Assembly (NCBI GenBank): GCA_001986395.2 | Contig: MQVO02000029.1 | Location: 248,001 to 312,000, forward strand | Length of the DNA stretch: 64,000 bases | Source of the DNA: Irpex lacteus | Lineage: Eukaryota > Basidiomycota > Agaricomycetes > Polyporales > Irpicaceae | Direction of reading: 5' to 3' | In this document: positions 37,032 to 47,629 of the stretch, piece after piece | How positions within the stretch are numbered: the stretch's first letter is position 1 | Layout of the letters: the number at the start of each line of letters is the position of its first letter | The notes under the pieces: generated by a model | Seen by the model: the letters and a program-made list of their open reading frames with translations, nothing else | What the model was told of the DNA's origin: nothing | Databases searched by the model: none | Position numbers and translations under genes: made by a program

Positions 37032-38421
37032 TTACGAAACAATATCTCGCTTGAGGTAGCCATCGTCCAACACCACATTTTCTAGATTAGGATACACATA
37101 CGAGCGACGAGGCTTCACATCACCATCGGAGTCCTCTCCCGCTGCCTCAGAAAGAGAACCGGGATGATTTTGATGTTGGACGCCAACGGGAAGTCCTGAA
37201 GATCTTTGCTCGGAAATGGGGCGAGCGTTTCGCTCGAGCTCTCGCTGTTCTGCCTGTACGCGTAGATCCTCCTACAAAATGGCGATGGTTAGTTTGGTTC
37301 CGCCTACACATCACTATATACTCACTGCGCGCTGCAACGCGGCGAGGCGCGTCTGAATGGTGGTCATGTCGCGATGAAGACCAGCCACCATACTCTGCGC
37401 AAAGGCGGATCAGTCTCTCCTAACCAAGCCATAATACTTAACCGCTGCTTACCTTGGCCGTCTTGGAGTTGAGTCCATGATATGGATCCAACTTTTCGAA
37501 CGGGATCGGCCAGAGTCCAATAGTAAGAAGCTGATTGTGCAGCTTGTCTATATGCGCCTCCAGACTCGACGTGTAGATCGTCCTGCGTGTAGGCGCAGGA
37601 AGACTAGCGATCTCCTCCGGCGTGAAAACGTTTTTCTCCAAAGCATGCACCCACATTTTGCGCCGCTTGGCAGTGGTGGGCGAGCTTCTGTTTGGGTCGG
37701 GGGTGTCAGATGCTCCTCGTTTCCGGGACATATATGGTTGAGATGCTACCGTGGGAGAACAGCTAGACGAGGACGCGGATGCAAGTGCTGCATAGGACTG
37801 CGTATGTGGATGCAGATATGGGGCGGGATTAATGATAGGAAGAGATGAGGAGGCCGGCACAGACGCCGCTGACCACGAAGATGCAACAGAGGAAATCGAC
37901 GACGTCCGCGACAAAGGCATGGTGTCGGGTAGCAGTGAGGGAATTGCTGGAGGAGTGAAAATAGGCAAAGATCTTCGAGGGCAGAATGTATTAGTTTCAG
38001 AGTTTGGGTCTCTGCGATATATATGGGGTACGTAGTCGGAGACGGCGGTGTGAGGGACGCCGAAGTGCTGATCCATGGGTGTATTCAGGTTGGGTGAGTC
38101 GTACGAAAGGGGAGATGTATCCGAGACAGAGCTGCCGACAAATGGGATCGAATTGGCGGAGTCAGGCTGAGGTGACATTGAACGACGTGGACGAGGAGAC
38201 GTGGTGATGATGGTAATAACAGGACGACTCGGCAGGCTGGGCGGGGGGTCGGGGCTTGCGGGGTCGGGATATTGGAGGGTGAGAGCATCTATACTGCGCT
38301 GCTCATCGTGCTGAGGCGCATGTCGCGTAAAGTGGTCCAGGGTCTGGTTGGCAGCGTCGGTCGCGTCGGGCTTGGCGACGTCAGAGGGTGTGCTAACGGA
38401 TGGTGTAGACGATGTCGACAT
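37032..38421 (-). CDS. Uncharacterised Ser/Pro-rich protein with a short conserved-looking core
   Basis: Exons: 37453-38421, 37326-37394, 37032-37271; 426 codons. The first 230 residues are low-complexity Ser/Thr/Pro. A possible nuclear-localisation stretch (TAKRRKMWVHALEKNVF) precedes a helical core, ASLPAPTRRTIYTSSLEAHI, LHNQLLTIGLWPIPFEKL and MVAGLHRDMTTIQTRL. That core looks like a coiled-coil or dimerisation helix spread over three exons. The C-terminus is polar and ends DDGYLKRDIVS. I do not recognise the family. The ATG is the first in frame. Confidence 0.68.
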
Positions 38422-39611
38422 GGTGGTGTCGTGCAAAGTGAACGGGGCAATTGAATGAGACAGAGAAGACGCACATGACGGATATTAGCAACTTAAATGC
38501 AGCCAGCGGCATCGGTACGGCGTTCGGCCCACAGCAAATCACGACTGCCACATTGGGCGTCGTATGCACAACGCCACAGGCATGCGATCGTGTCCCAAGC
38601 TGTATGGGATGATCAGGACCATATCTGGCGGCCCAATGCAAACTTTGTTAATCGCAGCACCCCAGATTGATCATACTATACAGTACGCTGATCTGCGTTC
38701 AGCTCGTCTCAACTTGAACTTGATCCCGAACCGCCGATTCAGAGTCTCCGAGCCGCAAAATGCTCTCCTGCAAATTTCTGACAGTGTCAGTCAGCCGTGC
38801 TAGGTACTAGACACGTAACTTACCATGCTTTTGCGCTATACAGAATCTCTGCGCGTCATACTGCACGCAAGTCTGGGCTGCGTTGCTCAGTTGAGGGACG
38901 GTAGGAGGCTAACTCTAAATTGCCTGATCTAGATCTGATCTACGTTAGTTCGTGTGTTTCAGGCTCCGCGTGCTTCACTCACCCCGTGAACTCTCTTCGC
39001 AACTTTCAGTACGACACGACGGACCACGACGGGCGTGTACAGTGTCCATGGGCAAGGTTGTCGCTTAGGTCTGCTTAGGTTCGAACGCAGTGCGATTTCA
39101 GCGGGCTTCGTCTCAGGAACGGTACGAGTTTCCTCTGCTCGAAAAGCTCAAATTGCCTCTCATGAATGACGTGTTCTCGCAAGTTACCAGCATCCCGGAG
39201 GGAAGGCCTCCAACCTATTTGTGTACAGCAAGGGCATTTCCCACTGTAGCAGTAGGCGCGAAACAAACCTGCGACCGCAGCGGAGCCGTACCGCTGCCCA
39301 ATGCGTAAGTTTGCTTCTCGAAGACGACGAAAGAAGCACGAGAAGCTGAGGCCATAGATCCAAGCTGCCAGCGGATTGGGGCCAGAGATTAGAAAAGATC
39401 GGGGGTAGCCATCTCTCCAAGTATGCGCCGACGGTCCAGAGGTGGTTTGTCACTCCTGCCATATGCGGTAGTTGAACTCAACATCGTTGCGCTCACAAGC
39501 CCAAGGCCCACTGGCAGCAGCACTATATAATGGCCTACTCTGCCATGTGCGCATGTCTTCAGCGCCCCCGCTATCCCAGCCACCCTTCGTACAGCCAGCT
39601 CCGAGTCTGCA
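38422..39611. other. Intergenic, divergent
   Basis: This separates two divergent genes of unknown function. ORFs of 60-80 codons occur in several frames without motifs or credible splice partners. No repeat was seen. Confidence 0.4.
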
Positions 39612-40944
39612 ATGCAAGCGAACCCTACAAGTTATCACGATTCGTTCTGGCCTGCCGGATATTATGTACGTTATTCACTGTCTGGTCGAGCCCCGTATTG
39701 ACGAGCACTACCTTGGCAGCCAGCAGAAAATAACTATCATGTGTCAGAGTCATACGTGTTCGCGCCGTATACTTTCCCCACTATGACAGAGGGCTATTAC
39801 GAACCGTGTGCAACATACGCGCCTTCGGACGTCGTCGTCGCGAGCTCCTCTAATCAGCGCATACACGCACCGATTCCGATTTCATCGTATTCAACATTAT
39901 TGCCCCATCTCGCGCACGACTTCTCCGACACACATTCGACCTCAAGAACCGCAGAATTCGCTCCCAGCCCTTATCATCGCTTTCCTCCTGCCGACGACCT
40001 GCTCAGCCCGTCATTGCCTTCAACATCTCGCTCGCGCTCTTCTTCGCTCACATCAGAGCAGAGTTACCAGATGCCCAGTCCTGAACTAGGTGGATTGAAT
40101 GATTCCACCTCGCTGGACGAGTTTCGCAACGTTTCCCACACCACATTTCCTACTCCCTGTGAGCTTCTCGTAAAGTTGTCGGAGCCAGATTGTCTGCCTT
40201 CACGGCCACGACAGCAGTCGTTACCTCTCCCGACGCCCGCGCAGACGCGCTCCTTGCCCATAGGCAAACCTCCGCCAGGAAATGCCAAGGCGTGTCAACC
40301 CAGGGGCGGCAAAATGCGCTCCTCCACTTCAGCCGCTAATGTCAAGAGCCCATTCGCGACCAACAAGTTGCCACACTCGCCATCGTCAACGACAACTTCA
40401 CCTTCTACATCGCGACACGTTCGTCCAGAGAATATTCGCAAATCCTATTTCCGGACCGTACAAGACTACGTCGGCTTCAAGCTTACGGATCCGTGAGTAC
40501 ATCAACATTGGCGCGTCCTTTAGAAGACAATGATAATCTAATGCCGCACGCCGCATTCATAGGGACACCATTACGTCGCACGAGAAGAAGCGACACTCTC
40601 TGGAAGCTCTCGAACAATACGTTGTTTGGCTGCACGAGCAGATCAGCGTTGTAGGGCATACTCCTCTACCGGTCGAGCGGGTCGACAAGTACGAGCGAGG
40701 GCTGAACAGTCGCTCCATACGGGTAAGTGATTAGTGTTTGACCTCATTGTATAAGTAACGCAGTCACTGATGCTAAAGCTTGGCAGACCATGCTCGTTCA
40801 TTATCAGGACATCACCAAACGAGCATACCGCGACCTAAAACAGAAAGATCCTGAGGTAAGTATAACTCTTGTCTCTTGCCAACGTCGCGCGAAATGTCTA
40901 ACCAGTTCTTTTAGTTCCCAATGTTTGACGAGGTGGCTGTGTAA
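39612..40944 (+). CDS. Uncharacterised protein with Ser/Pro-rich N-terminus and helical C-terminal domain
   Basis: Exons: 39612-39665, 39720-40492, 40563-40722, 40787-40855, 40915-40944; 362 codons. The first 220 residues are disordered (Tyr/Pro- then Ser-rich). From about residue 255 a compact helical region begins: ENIRKSYFRTVQDYVGFKL, KKRHSLEALEQYVVWLHEQI and MLVHYQDITKRAYRDL. It ends FPMFDEVAV. No known domain is apparent. The start exon is inferred because MQANPTSYHDSFWPAGYY joins in frame over a 54-nt intron. Without it, translation would begin at the ATG at 39783. Confidence 0.65.
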
Positions 40945-41837
40945 TATCCCGGTGTACCTGGCGTAAGTTATATTATATTCAGCTGTGTAATACTATAATG
41001 TGTAATACTATAACTCGATTGATATTCCTCATTTGTCGCATCTCGGAGTCTCGAAGCTGGTCAGCACCGCTCGCAGATGGCACTTGATATTATGCAGTCG
41101 TTGTTCATGCATGCATAAGTGCACGAGTGCCCGAACCTGTCATTAACAGGACAACGCATATGACACTTCTGGCTGAAAAGATCTGCGGATGACGATCGTT
41201 CTGTGACGTCTGGCATCCAGAAAATCTTCTCGATATTTGAACATACCGTAGTACACGCTCGTCGGGAGGTGAGGCGGGTCCCATCAACTGTTCGGAGCGG
41301 CAACGCACGGCCTCCGCGTGATTGGTCGCTCAGCACGCTGTTCGACAGCTTTGGGTAGTAGCGCGATATATTCACGCCTGTCGCAACGGTCGCTGCTCCT
41401 CGTGATGGCGGACAGGCCGCATGCGTGTACGAGCACTAAGTGTGTAAGGTACATAGGGACGCCGCCGCCGGAACACCATGGAAGAGTGGAGCTTTGTCAA
41501 AGACGATGTGCGTATTAATATTAATATTTAAGATCGACGGCCTCTAACGGTATGCGTACATGTGTTGTGTGCGTGTGATGGTACAAAATGCAGTGTAGTA
41601 AGGAGCGAACATATGATGATGTGCAATGCGGATGCGACAGAAAGCGACGGGTATTCGATATGACCATGAAAGAACGTATGAGTGGTTGAGAAGTCCGATG
41701 CGAGGAAACGTCTAGCAAATTCGAAAGATCTACACGAGGATGCAATGAAGGTAGGGGGTCTGACAAGAGTCGGTAAGGACCACGTGTTCAAGGGGTGAAA
41801 AGTACACGTACAAGAAACTGCAGGTGGATGTGGTCTG
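40945..41837. other. Intergenic, convergent 3' flanks
   Basis: This lies between the 3' ends of two unknown genes. Short ORFs only. A repeat of ATAATACTATAA-type sequence near 40985-41010 is the only local feature. Confidence 0.4.
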
Positions 41838-43166
41838 TCACAATTTCCGGAGGAGATTGAGAACTTCCACGTAGTCGTTTTCGACCCAACGTTTGCCTTT
41901 CTTCTCTCGTACCCACACGCGACTCGCCCTGCTATTGCGCCTGCTCTTCCCCGCATTCGGAGTTGGGGCAGAGAGGAGTTCGACACGGATCGTGTCTTCA
42001 TCGTCGTGTCGCGCCACAGTAGTTTTCTCCTTCTTCTTAAAGATTGTACTTGGAGCATTGTGTTTGGGGCGGTGCGAATCCCATCGAGGTGGAGGTGTCC
42101 AATCCGCATCGAACACGGACATAGAGGTCCCTGGGCGCGACTGAGTGTTGACATTCGTACTGAATACGGACATAGAGGTTCCCGGCCGCGACTGAGTGCT
42201 AGGATTCGAGCTGAATACGGACATGGAGGTTCCCGGCCGCGAGGTGGTAGCAATTGTCGCAGGTAAATCCGACGACAAGCGTGAACCATAGGATGATTCG
42301 GAAGAATCAGAGTATGAACTGTGTCGCACATCTTCCATCTCCACAAAACCGAGTTCGCTAAGCCGGGATGCGACCTGGGCTTCGTGAGCCATCACCGCAT
42401 CTTCCGAAGCGAAGGCTTCTTCTTCACAATGATCTATATCATCCTCTACCTCGCCTTCTGGCACCTCCGTCGTTCCGGGAAATAGTGATAGAGGCCGGTT
42501 GAAAATGAGCGGGCTGATGGGGCCTAAAGGACTCTCTAAGACAATTTCAGTCGTTGAGCGACCTGGGGCACCTATTCGAAGAGAAAGACTGGGGAAAGGG
42601 TGGCGGTTGGGCTTCTGTACTTTAGCCGCCTTGCACTGTGCTTGAGAAGGCGTGATACTCGAGTTGGTCGTCGGCGATGTGGGCGTCGCCGGTGAGGACC
42701 CTGATTGCGGGACCGGCGTCGGTAGAGGACGAACTGGAGCCGTAGATCGAGGAACCTCCAAGAGTGAACTTGTTGGGAGTGAACCTGTTGAGGCTCTCTC
42801 TTGAAGAGGTGGTCGCGGTAGGGGCCGTAGCCCGGTGCGCGTGGCCGAGCTGGCGGAGCACGGAGTTGAACCGATACCTGCAGAAGTAGGCGTGGTCGAT
42901 GTTGATGGGATGCTGGGGAGAGGTCGAGAGGCCTTGCGTCTTAGGTGAAGTTCCTCGGACTGGACATCGTTAAACGAGGGTAGGCGTGCTGAAGCAGGTG
43001 AGGTATAGGAGGACCTGGCACTTGATGGGAGAACGGCAGAATGACTAGAAGACGAGGAGGCGGTCGAACACAGTGAAGGTGACCGCTGCGCAAAGCTAAG
43101 GTCTAGCGGGGTGATGACAGGGATATTGGGAAGGTAGGCGTGTTGGACCTGTCTTGTGGTAAGCAT
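41838..43166 (-). CDS. Uncharacterised Ser/Pro-rich protein with three tandem SRPGTSMSVF repeats
   Basis: A single exon of 443 codons. The N-terminal 230 residues are Ser/Thr/Pro-rich with polyproline stretches. A short hydrophobic, ordered-looking stretch follows (LSLRIGAPGRSTTEIVLES). Next is an acidic segment (GEVEDDIDHCEEEAFASED), then three tandem copies of SRPGTSMSVF separated by 7-8 residues. The C-terminus is basic and looks conserved (VWVREKKGKRWVENDY, VLNLLRKL). An upstream non-ATG extension of the frame exists; the ATG at 43166 is the first. The function is unknown; the repeats may be phosphorylation or docking sites. Confidence 0.65.
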   Translation of the reverse strand: MLTTRQVQHAYLPNIPVITPLDLSFAQRSPSLCSTASSSSSHSAVLPSSARSSYTSPASARLPSFNDVQSEELHLRRKASRPLPSIPSTSTTPTSAGIGSTPCSASSATRTGLRPLPRPPLQERASTGSLPTSSLLEVPRSTAPVRPLPTPVPQSGSSPATPTSPTTNSSITPSQAQCKAAKVQKPNRHPFPSLSLRIGAPGRSTTEIVLESPLGPISPLIFNRPLSLFPGTTEVPEGEVEDDIDHCEEEAFASEDAVMAHEAQVASRLSELGFVEMEDVRHSSYSDSSESSYGSRLSSDLPATIATTSRPGTSMSVFSSNPSTQSRPGTSMSVFSTNVNTQSRPGTSMSVFDADWTPPPRWDSHRPKHNAPSTIFKKKEKTTVARHDDEDTIRVELLSAPTPNAGKSRRNSRASRVWVREKKGKRWVENDYVEVLNLLRKL

Positions 43167-44053
43167 GTTGGATGCACGAACCCGACGCACGCCAATACGG
43201 GAGGACAGGACTGACCGTTGCGCGACAAGGGGATATATATCCAGGAAGACCAAGCAAGATGTCTCTGCCCCGATCATTCGACGATCGGTCTGCCGTTGTT
43301 CCCCCACTGGGGGGACCCTGTCAACAAAACGGAAAACTCGTGTTTCGGCTAGAGAGAAATTGAGCGTAATGTGGCAAACAAACCAAACAATTGTGGCATT
43401 GGCCATTTAGAGACAAATCTGCACAGCCATCATGAACTTCCCACACTCACAACAAAACCCTTTCAGCCTGCGTCGTCACGCGCTTTCAGGGCAGATTGGC
43501 ATGAGCCCTGCTCAGATTTCATGACAAAACATGCGTGCAAGGTCCGATATCATCATTTTGTGACCAGAAAACGAGTCGCGACTGCGAGACTCGAGCGCAG
43601 CTAGATCCTGCGGACCGACGTCAGTTGGTGAACGTCGAGAGCAAAGCAGAGCAATTACCACTTTATCGGAGATGTTGATCAGGGACGAGCTTCAAAATAT
43701 TACGACTGCCAGAATACGATTGATGGGCCATCAAGTTTTCCAGTCTCCGCTACGCAACTCCAAGGCGGGCCCGCCGCTGGCGTCTCCGGTGTTTATCCCC
43801 TTTCAGGAAGTCACGGCGACGGCCATCGAATTGACGAACTAGCATCTCACCATCACGGCGTCGTAGGCGAGGACCTAAACTTACGAACCGCAGTTGCGTC
43901 GGTTCGACTCTGGACGCCTCTTTAGCGAGCCAATGTATACGAGTTCATTATCAACAACTCTTTCACGTCGTCCCACATCTGCAGACTAACAAGTTGCAGA
44001 CCCTTCCAGCTCTTTCGTTGCTGATCGTGCACAACCACCATATCAGAGGCGCA
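43167..44053. other. Intergenic, divergent promoter region
   Basis: This separates the repeat protein (-) from NAA40 (+). A GGTTCGACTCTGG sequence near 43895 resembles a tRNA B box, but no cloverleaf surrounds it. No supportable gene. Confidence 0.4.
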
Positions 44054-45053
44054 ATGGCCAGGCGAGTCTCGAGACTCGTCAAGAAAGCGAACGAGGTCAG
44101 TACGCCACACTAAAAATCACTGCGACATCTGACTAATGGCACATTTACGCAAGGCTACGTCGGCGCAATTAGCCCGGGACGTACCGAGCACTGTGTGCCT
44201 CAAGGACACAACGTACACAGCGCAGCTCTCTTGCCGCTGATTCAACATGGCTTATGTTCTCTGTCACTCGATGTAGATTGCACTTGGAGGTCAAACGCGC
44301 TCCGCAATTGACCAGCGAAGACCGCAACGTTATCTGGAACATAGCGGACACGAACATGCGGGACTTGTGCGGATCATTCCCTGGCCACATCTATATTGCG
44401 TTTTGGGTCGTCGTTAACTAGCTGATTAGATCCTCAGGCTCATCTATGGGCTGGGATGAGGATAGCAAGAAAAAGGAGCTATTTGATCCAGTTACGTCAA
44501 GATTCATCATCGTCCGCTGTCCTACGGAGTCACCTGCAGAGAATGCAGGCATAATAGCAGCCTTTGTGATGTTCAAGTTTGAATATGATGAAGGGGAGAG
44601 GCTGTTATACTGGTAGGACCGTCTCCCATCTACCTTGACCCTGTGGCTGATACCTTCTCGGGCCCTACAGTTACGAGCTTCAGGTCGCCGAGGCTTGGCG
44701 AAACTATGGTGTAGGTCGCTTTCTCATGACCCAGGTTATTGAGATAGCTCGCCGGTACAAAATGGAGAAAGTTATGCTCACCGTTCTGAAAGGTGAGCCT
44801 TTCTCACCGCTTTCGGCCACGTTCTCAATGGAGTTGGTTTTATTCCTTCAGCTAACCGAGGGGCCTGTCGGTTCTATACTACCATGGGGTACGATTCATC
44901 CCTATCCAGACTCTTAGTAACCGGAGTTAGATAACCTAAATGTCTCACGGCAGGTTTGCTAAAGACGAATCATGCCCAGATTATGTGCCTGAGGGCACGA
45001 CTGATGAAGACGTACAGGAGTGCGACTACGATATCATGAGCTATGTTCTGTAG
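44054..45053 (+). CDS. NAA40: N-alpha-acetyltransferase 40 (NatD)
   Basis: Exons: 44054-44095, 44154-44212, 44277-44368, 44438-44612, 44671-44792, 44852-44888, 44954-45053; 209 codons. The GNAT fold is recognisable: WNIADTNMRDLC, SRFIIVRCPTE, AFVMFKFEYDEGERLLYCYE, then the acetyl-CoA-binding stretch QVAEAWRNYGVGRFLM and KVMLTVLKANRGACRFYTTM. The C-terminal CDYDIMSY also fits. NatD acetylates the N-termini of histones H2A and H4. The intron 44369-44437 needs a GC donor (GCGGAT) to give CSSMGWDED in frame. The first donor is GTCAGT. Confidence 0.87.
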
Positions 45054-45511
45054 AGGCACGTAGCTCAGTATAGATACCGTTCCTGTGCTACCTACTTCAA
45101 CTGAACCTGCAGCATCAAGGACAGTGACAGACACTGGCCCCGCACTTGGACACAACGTTGATCGGACTCGGAGACATTAACGGAGATTATGCCAGTGAAC
45201 ATTCATCGTTACCCCCTAATTGTTGAGAGTGAAACGGACAGAAGACATCTTTCTGCTTGATTATATGACAACGTCGCACATTCGCCACAGATGCTTACAC
45301 AGTCCCTGTAAAATGCTATCTCACGCAACTCTATCGCATCAACTCCTTGCAATCGAACGTCAAATAAGTTTGAGGACATCGGAGCAGTTAGCTGGGAGCC
45401 GAGTAAGCGTCTAACGCCACAATGGCCAAGCAAACCCTAACCCTACGTGCCACCATCCGTAAATCGACGAGCAAAGCGCCGCACCTAACTCACACCTACT
45501 ATACTACCGCC
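45054..45511. other. Intergenic, promoter of the ESSS gene
   Basis: This is the gap between NAA40 and ESSS. It carries a telobox-like AAACCCTAACCCTA (45432-45445), described separately. No gene is seen. Confidence 0.45.
45432..45445 (+). promoter_or_regulatory. Telobox-like AAACCCTAACCCTA
   Basis: Two CCCTAA units lie 66 bases before the ESSS start codon, probably in the promoter or 5' UTR. Teloboxes of this type occur in promoters of translation and mitochondrial genes in fungi and plants. The role here is inferred. Confidence 0.4.
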
Positions 45512-45949
45512 ATGTCCTCGGCTTCTCTACTACGAACACTGCCCAGACGCGGGGCTGCTCGCGCTCTTGCGCCTGCGACAAGGCGATATGCCTCACACGG
45601 ACACGGTCCAGAGTTTAACGAGCCTTCAGGATGGTTGTTCGGCGAGAAGGTGTTACACCATTCATGGCCCTACAGGATGTATTCACTGACCTCCTGTGAT
45701 CATTAGCCTTTGCCTAACGGACAGAAGCGCAAGAAGGCGGACTGGGAGGCTCCGTGGTACGTTGGCATGTACGGCGCGATGGGTCTCGCTGGTTTGCTCT
45801 TGTACTATAAGCCAGACACGAGGTGCGTTCTCCATGCGTTCTCCATCCATCTGCATTTGCTCATACCTGTTACTAGCGTATCAACCTGGGCTCTGGAGGA
45901 AGCCAAGACTCGTATGGAAGCTCGTGGCGAGAAGACAGAGTACCCGTAA
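45512..45949 (+). CDS. Mitochondrial complex I subunit ESSS/NDUFB11
   Basis: Exons: 45512-45649, 45707-45822, 45877-45949; 109 codons. An Arg-rich presequence (LLRTLPRRGAARALAP, then RRYASHGHG) leads to the family core GWLFGEKPLPNGQKRKKADW. One membrane helix follows (GMYGAMGLAGLLLYYKPDT), then WALEEAKTRMEARGE. This small accessory subunit sits in the membrane arm of NADH:ubiquinone oxidoreductase. The frame stays open upstream to an ATG at 45422, but the internal ATG gives the cleaner presequence. Confidence 0.88.
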
Positions 45950-46252
45950 TCATCACCATGTCCCATACATACAAACACTGCACTCTTTATCCATCATCAC
46001 ACCATTCCGATGAGACCACGCTCCTAATTGTTGACAGTACCACAATTCCCGGATAGAAGACGTGTTAAACAAGACGCAAATTATGAAGCAGCATCTACGC
46101 TCCTGAGTATATACATCATTATGGATAGCAGTCAAGCGAAGTCTGTGCACAATCCACGCGAACGCGGGAGTGCGGTCGTGACTCGTCTAAGGCGTTGAAG
46201 CCGTTCAAAAACAAAGCAGATCTAGGACGCTTCGTGTCTCTTATGATACCAT

Positions 46253-47047
46253 CTATGAGTTTTCGCAGTGCTCCTTGTACTTGTCCGCGGACATGAGGTT
46301 GTCGAGCTGCGAATGGTGAGCGTGTCAGATCCTTGGCCATACACAGAGGGAGGAAGCATGGGCGTACCTCAGCGGCATCGGAGACCTTGATTTTGCATAG
46401 CCAGCCTGTTCATCGTTTGTAAGATCGACAGTAGAAGGCTGGAATTGAGATGTAACGTACCTTCATCTTCGGGAGACTTGTTCAGGAGACCTGGCTGGCC
46501 GGCCAATGCTTCGTTCACCGCCTCAACAGTTCCAGAGATAGGTGCATACTATCGACACAGAGTCTCGTCAGTATACGAAAAGCCGAACGCACAGAAATGA
46601 AACATAACGCACAATGTCGGACGCCGCCTTGACACTCTCGACAGCACCAATTTGATCTACCCAGCAGACATAGTCAGAGAGGAATCCTACCTCCAAAATG
46701 AGAAGAACAGAACACTCACCACCCTGCTTAACCTCCGTACCCACACTGGGCAGCTCGACGAACACGACGTCTCCGAGACTCGACTGGGCATAGTCCGTGA
46801 TGGAAATAGTCCCGACGGACGTGCTGTCGTCGAACACGACCGCCTCGTGGTCCTCCGTGTACTTCTTCGCTACATGCACAAAAAAGAAAACCACACTTCA
46901 ACAAGGGGATACGAATATGTAGGGGCATTTTATTTACTCACTTATCAGCGTGCGCACGAACGTCTGCCTCGGAAGCCCCGCTTTGCGCACGACCGCACGC
47001 GCGGAAAGACCTGAGCGGGTGGCTTGACGGAGTGCAGAGCTGAACAT
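46253..47047 (-). CDS. GCV3: Glycine cleavage system H protein, mitochondrial
   Basis: Exons: 46942-47047, 46720-46869, 46613-46656, 46461-46548, 46368-46405, 46253-46306; 160 codons. An Arg-rich presequence ([19 protein letters not shown]) precedes [29 protein letters not shown] and the lipoyl-lysine motif [37 protein letters not shown] and GWLCKIKV follow, with a normal-length end (YKEHCENS). H protein shuttles the aminomethyl group between the P, T and L proteins of glycine decarboxylase. The six small exons all join in frame. Confidence 0.93.
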
Positions 47048-47629
47048 GGCGGTGGCGATGAGAGTGTCGACGAAGGAATGCTAGTCACGGTAAGGAGGAG
47101 GACGAAAGAGCCGTCCGACCCTACCCACTCCCAAGCGCAAAATAATCACCGACGGCTGCCCGTTCGCCTCTTATGGTAGGCATAAAAACATGGGGGAGTT
47201 CTAGAGCGTTGCGGCGATTGACCCAGGCGAGATAACGCATAACGCGCGGAGAGTTTGTACATACGCAACGCAACGCTCTTATCCAAATTGTTTGGTCGTT
47301 TCGCAGCGTGTATCAACTCGCTTTCGTGGCATGTATTTTTACAGTGTGCACATGTCATATGTACTCACTAGCGAAACGAAACCGCACACCTAGATCTTTT
47401 GAACTGGGAGACTAGGAATGTGCACGACGGGACAGAGCAAGAGCAAGAGAACATGGACAGGAGGAGACATCGATGCGAATCTATGAGTACTACTTTTTCC
47501 TGCGAGTGGGGGACGGGCGAAGCATGCATGTGATAGATAGGAAGGAATGTACGGAGGGCATTATACGGGAATATATACAACTATGGTGGTGGTAAATGAC
47601 GGTGCGTCGACGCCTGCATGCAGAGCCGA
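47048..47629. other. Intergenic between GCV3 start and TUF1 3' end
   Basis: This holds the GCV3 promoter and the TUF1 3' UTR. Several minus-strand ORFs of 70-90 codons cross it without motifs. Confidence 0.4.

Noticed and set aside
43860..43925. B-box-like sequence GGTTCGACTCTGG
   Set aside because: No cloverleaf around it.
46119..46252. C-terminal extension of the H protein in another frame
   Set aside because: The spliced frame ends normally at 46253-46255 (HCENS, stop). The longer ORF is a different frame.
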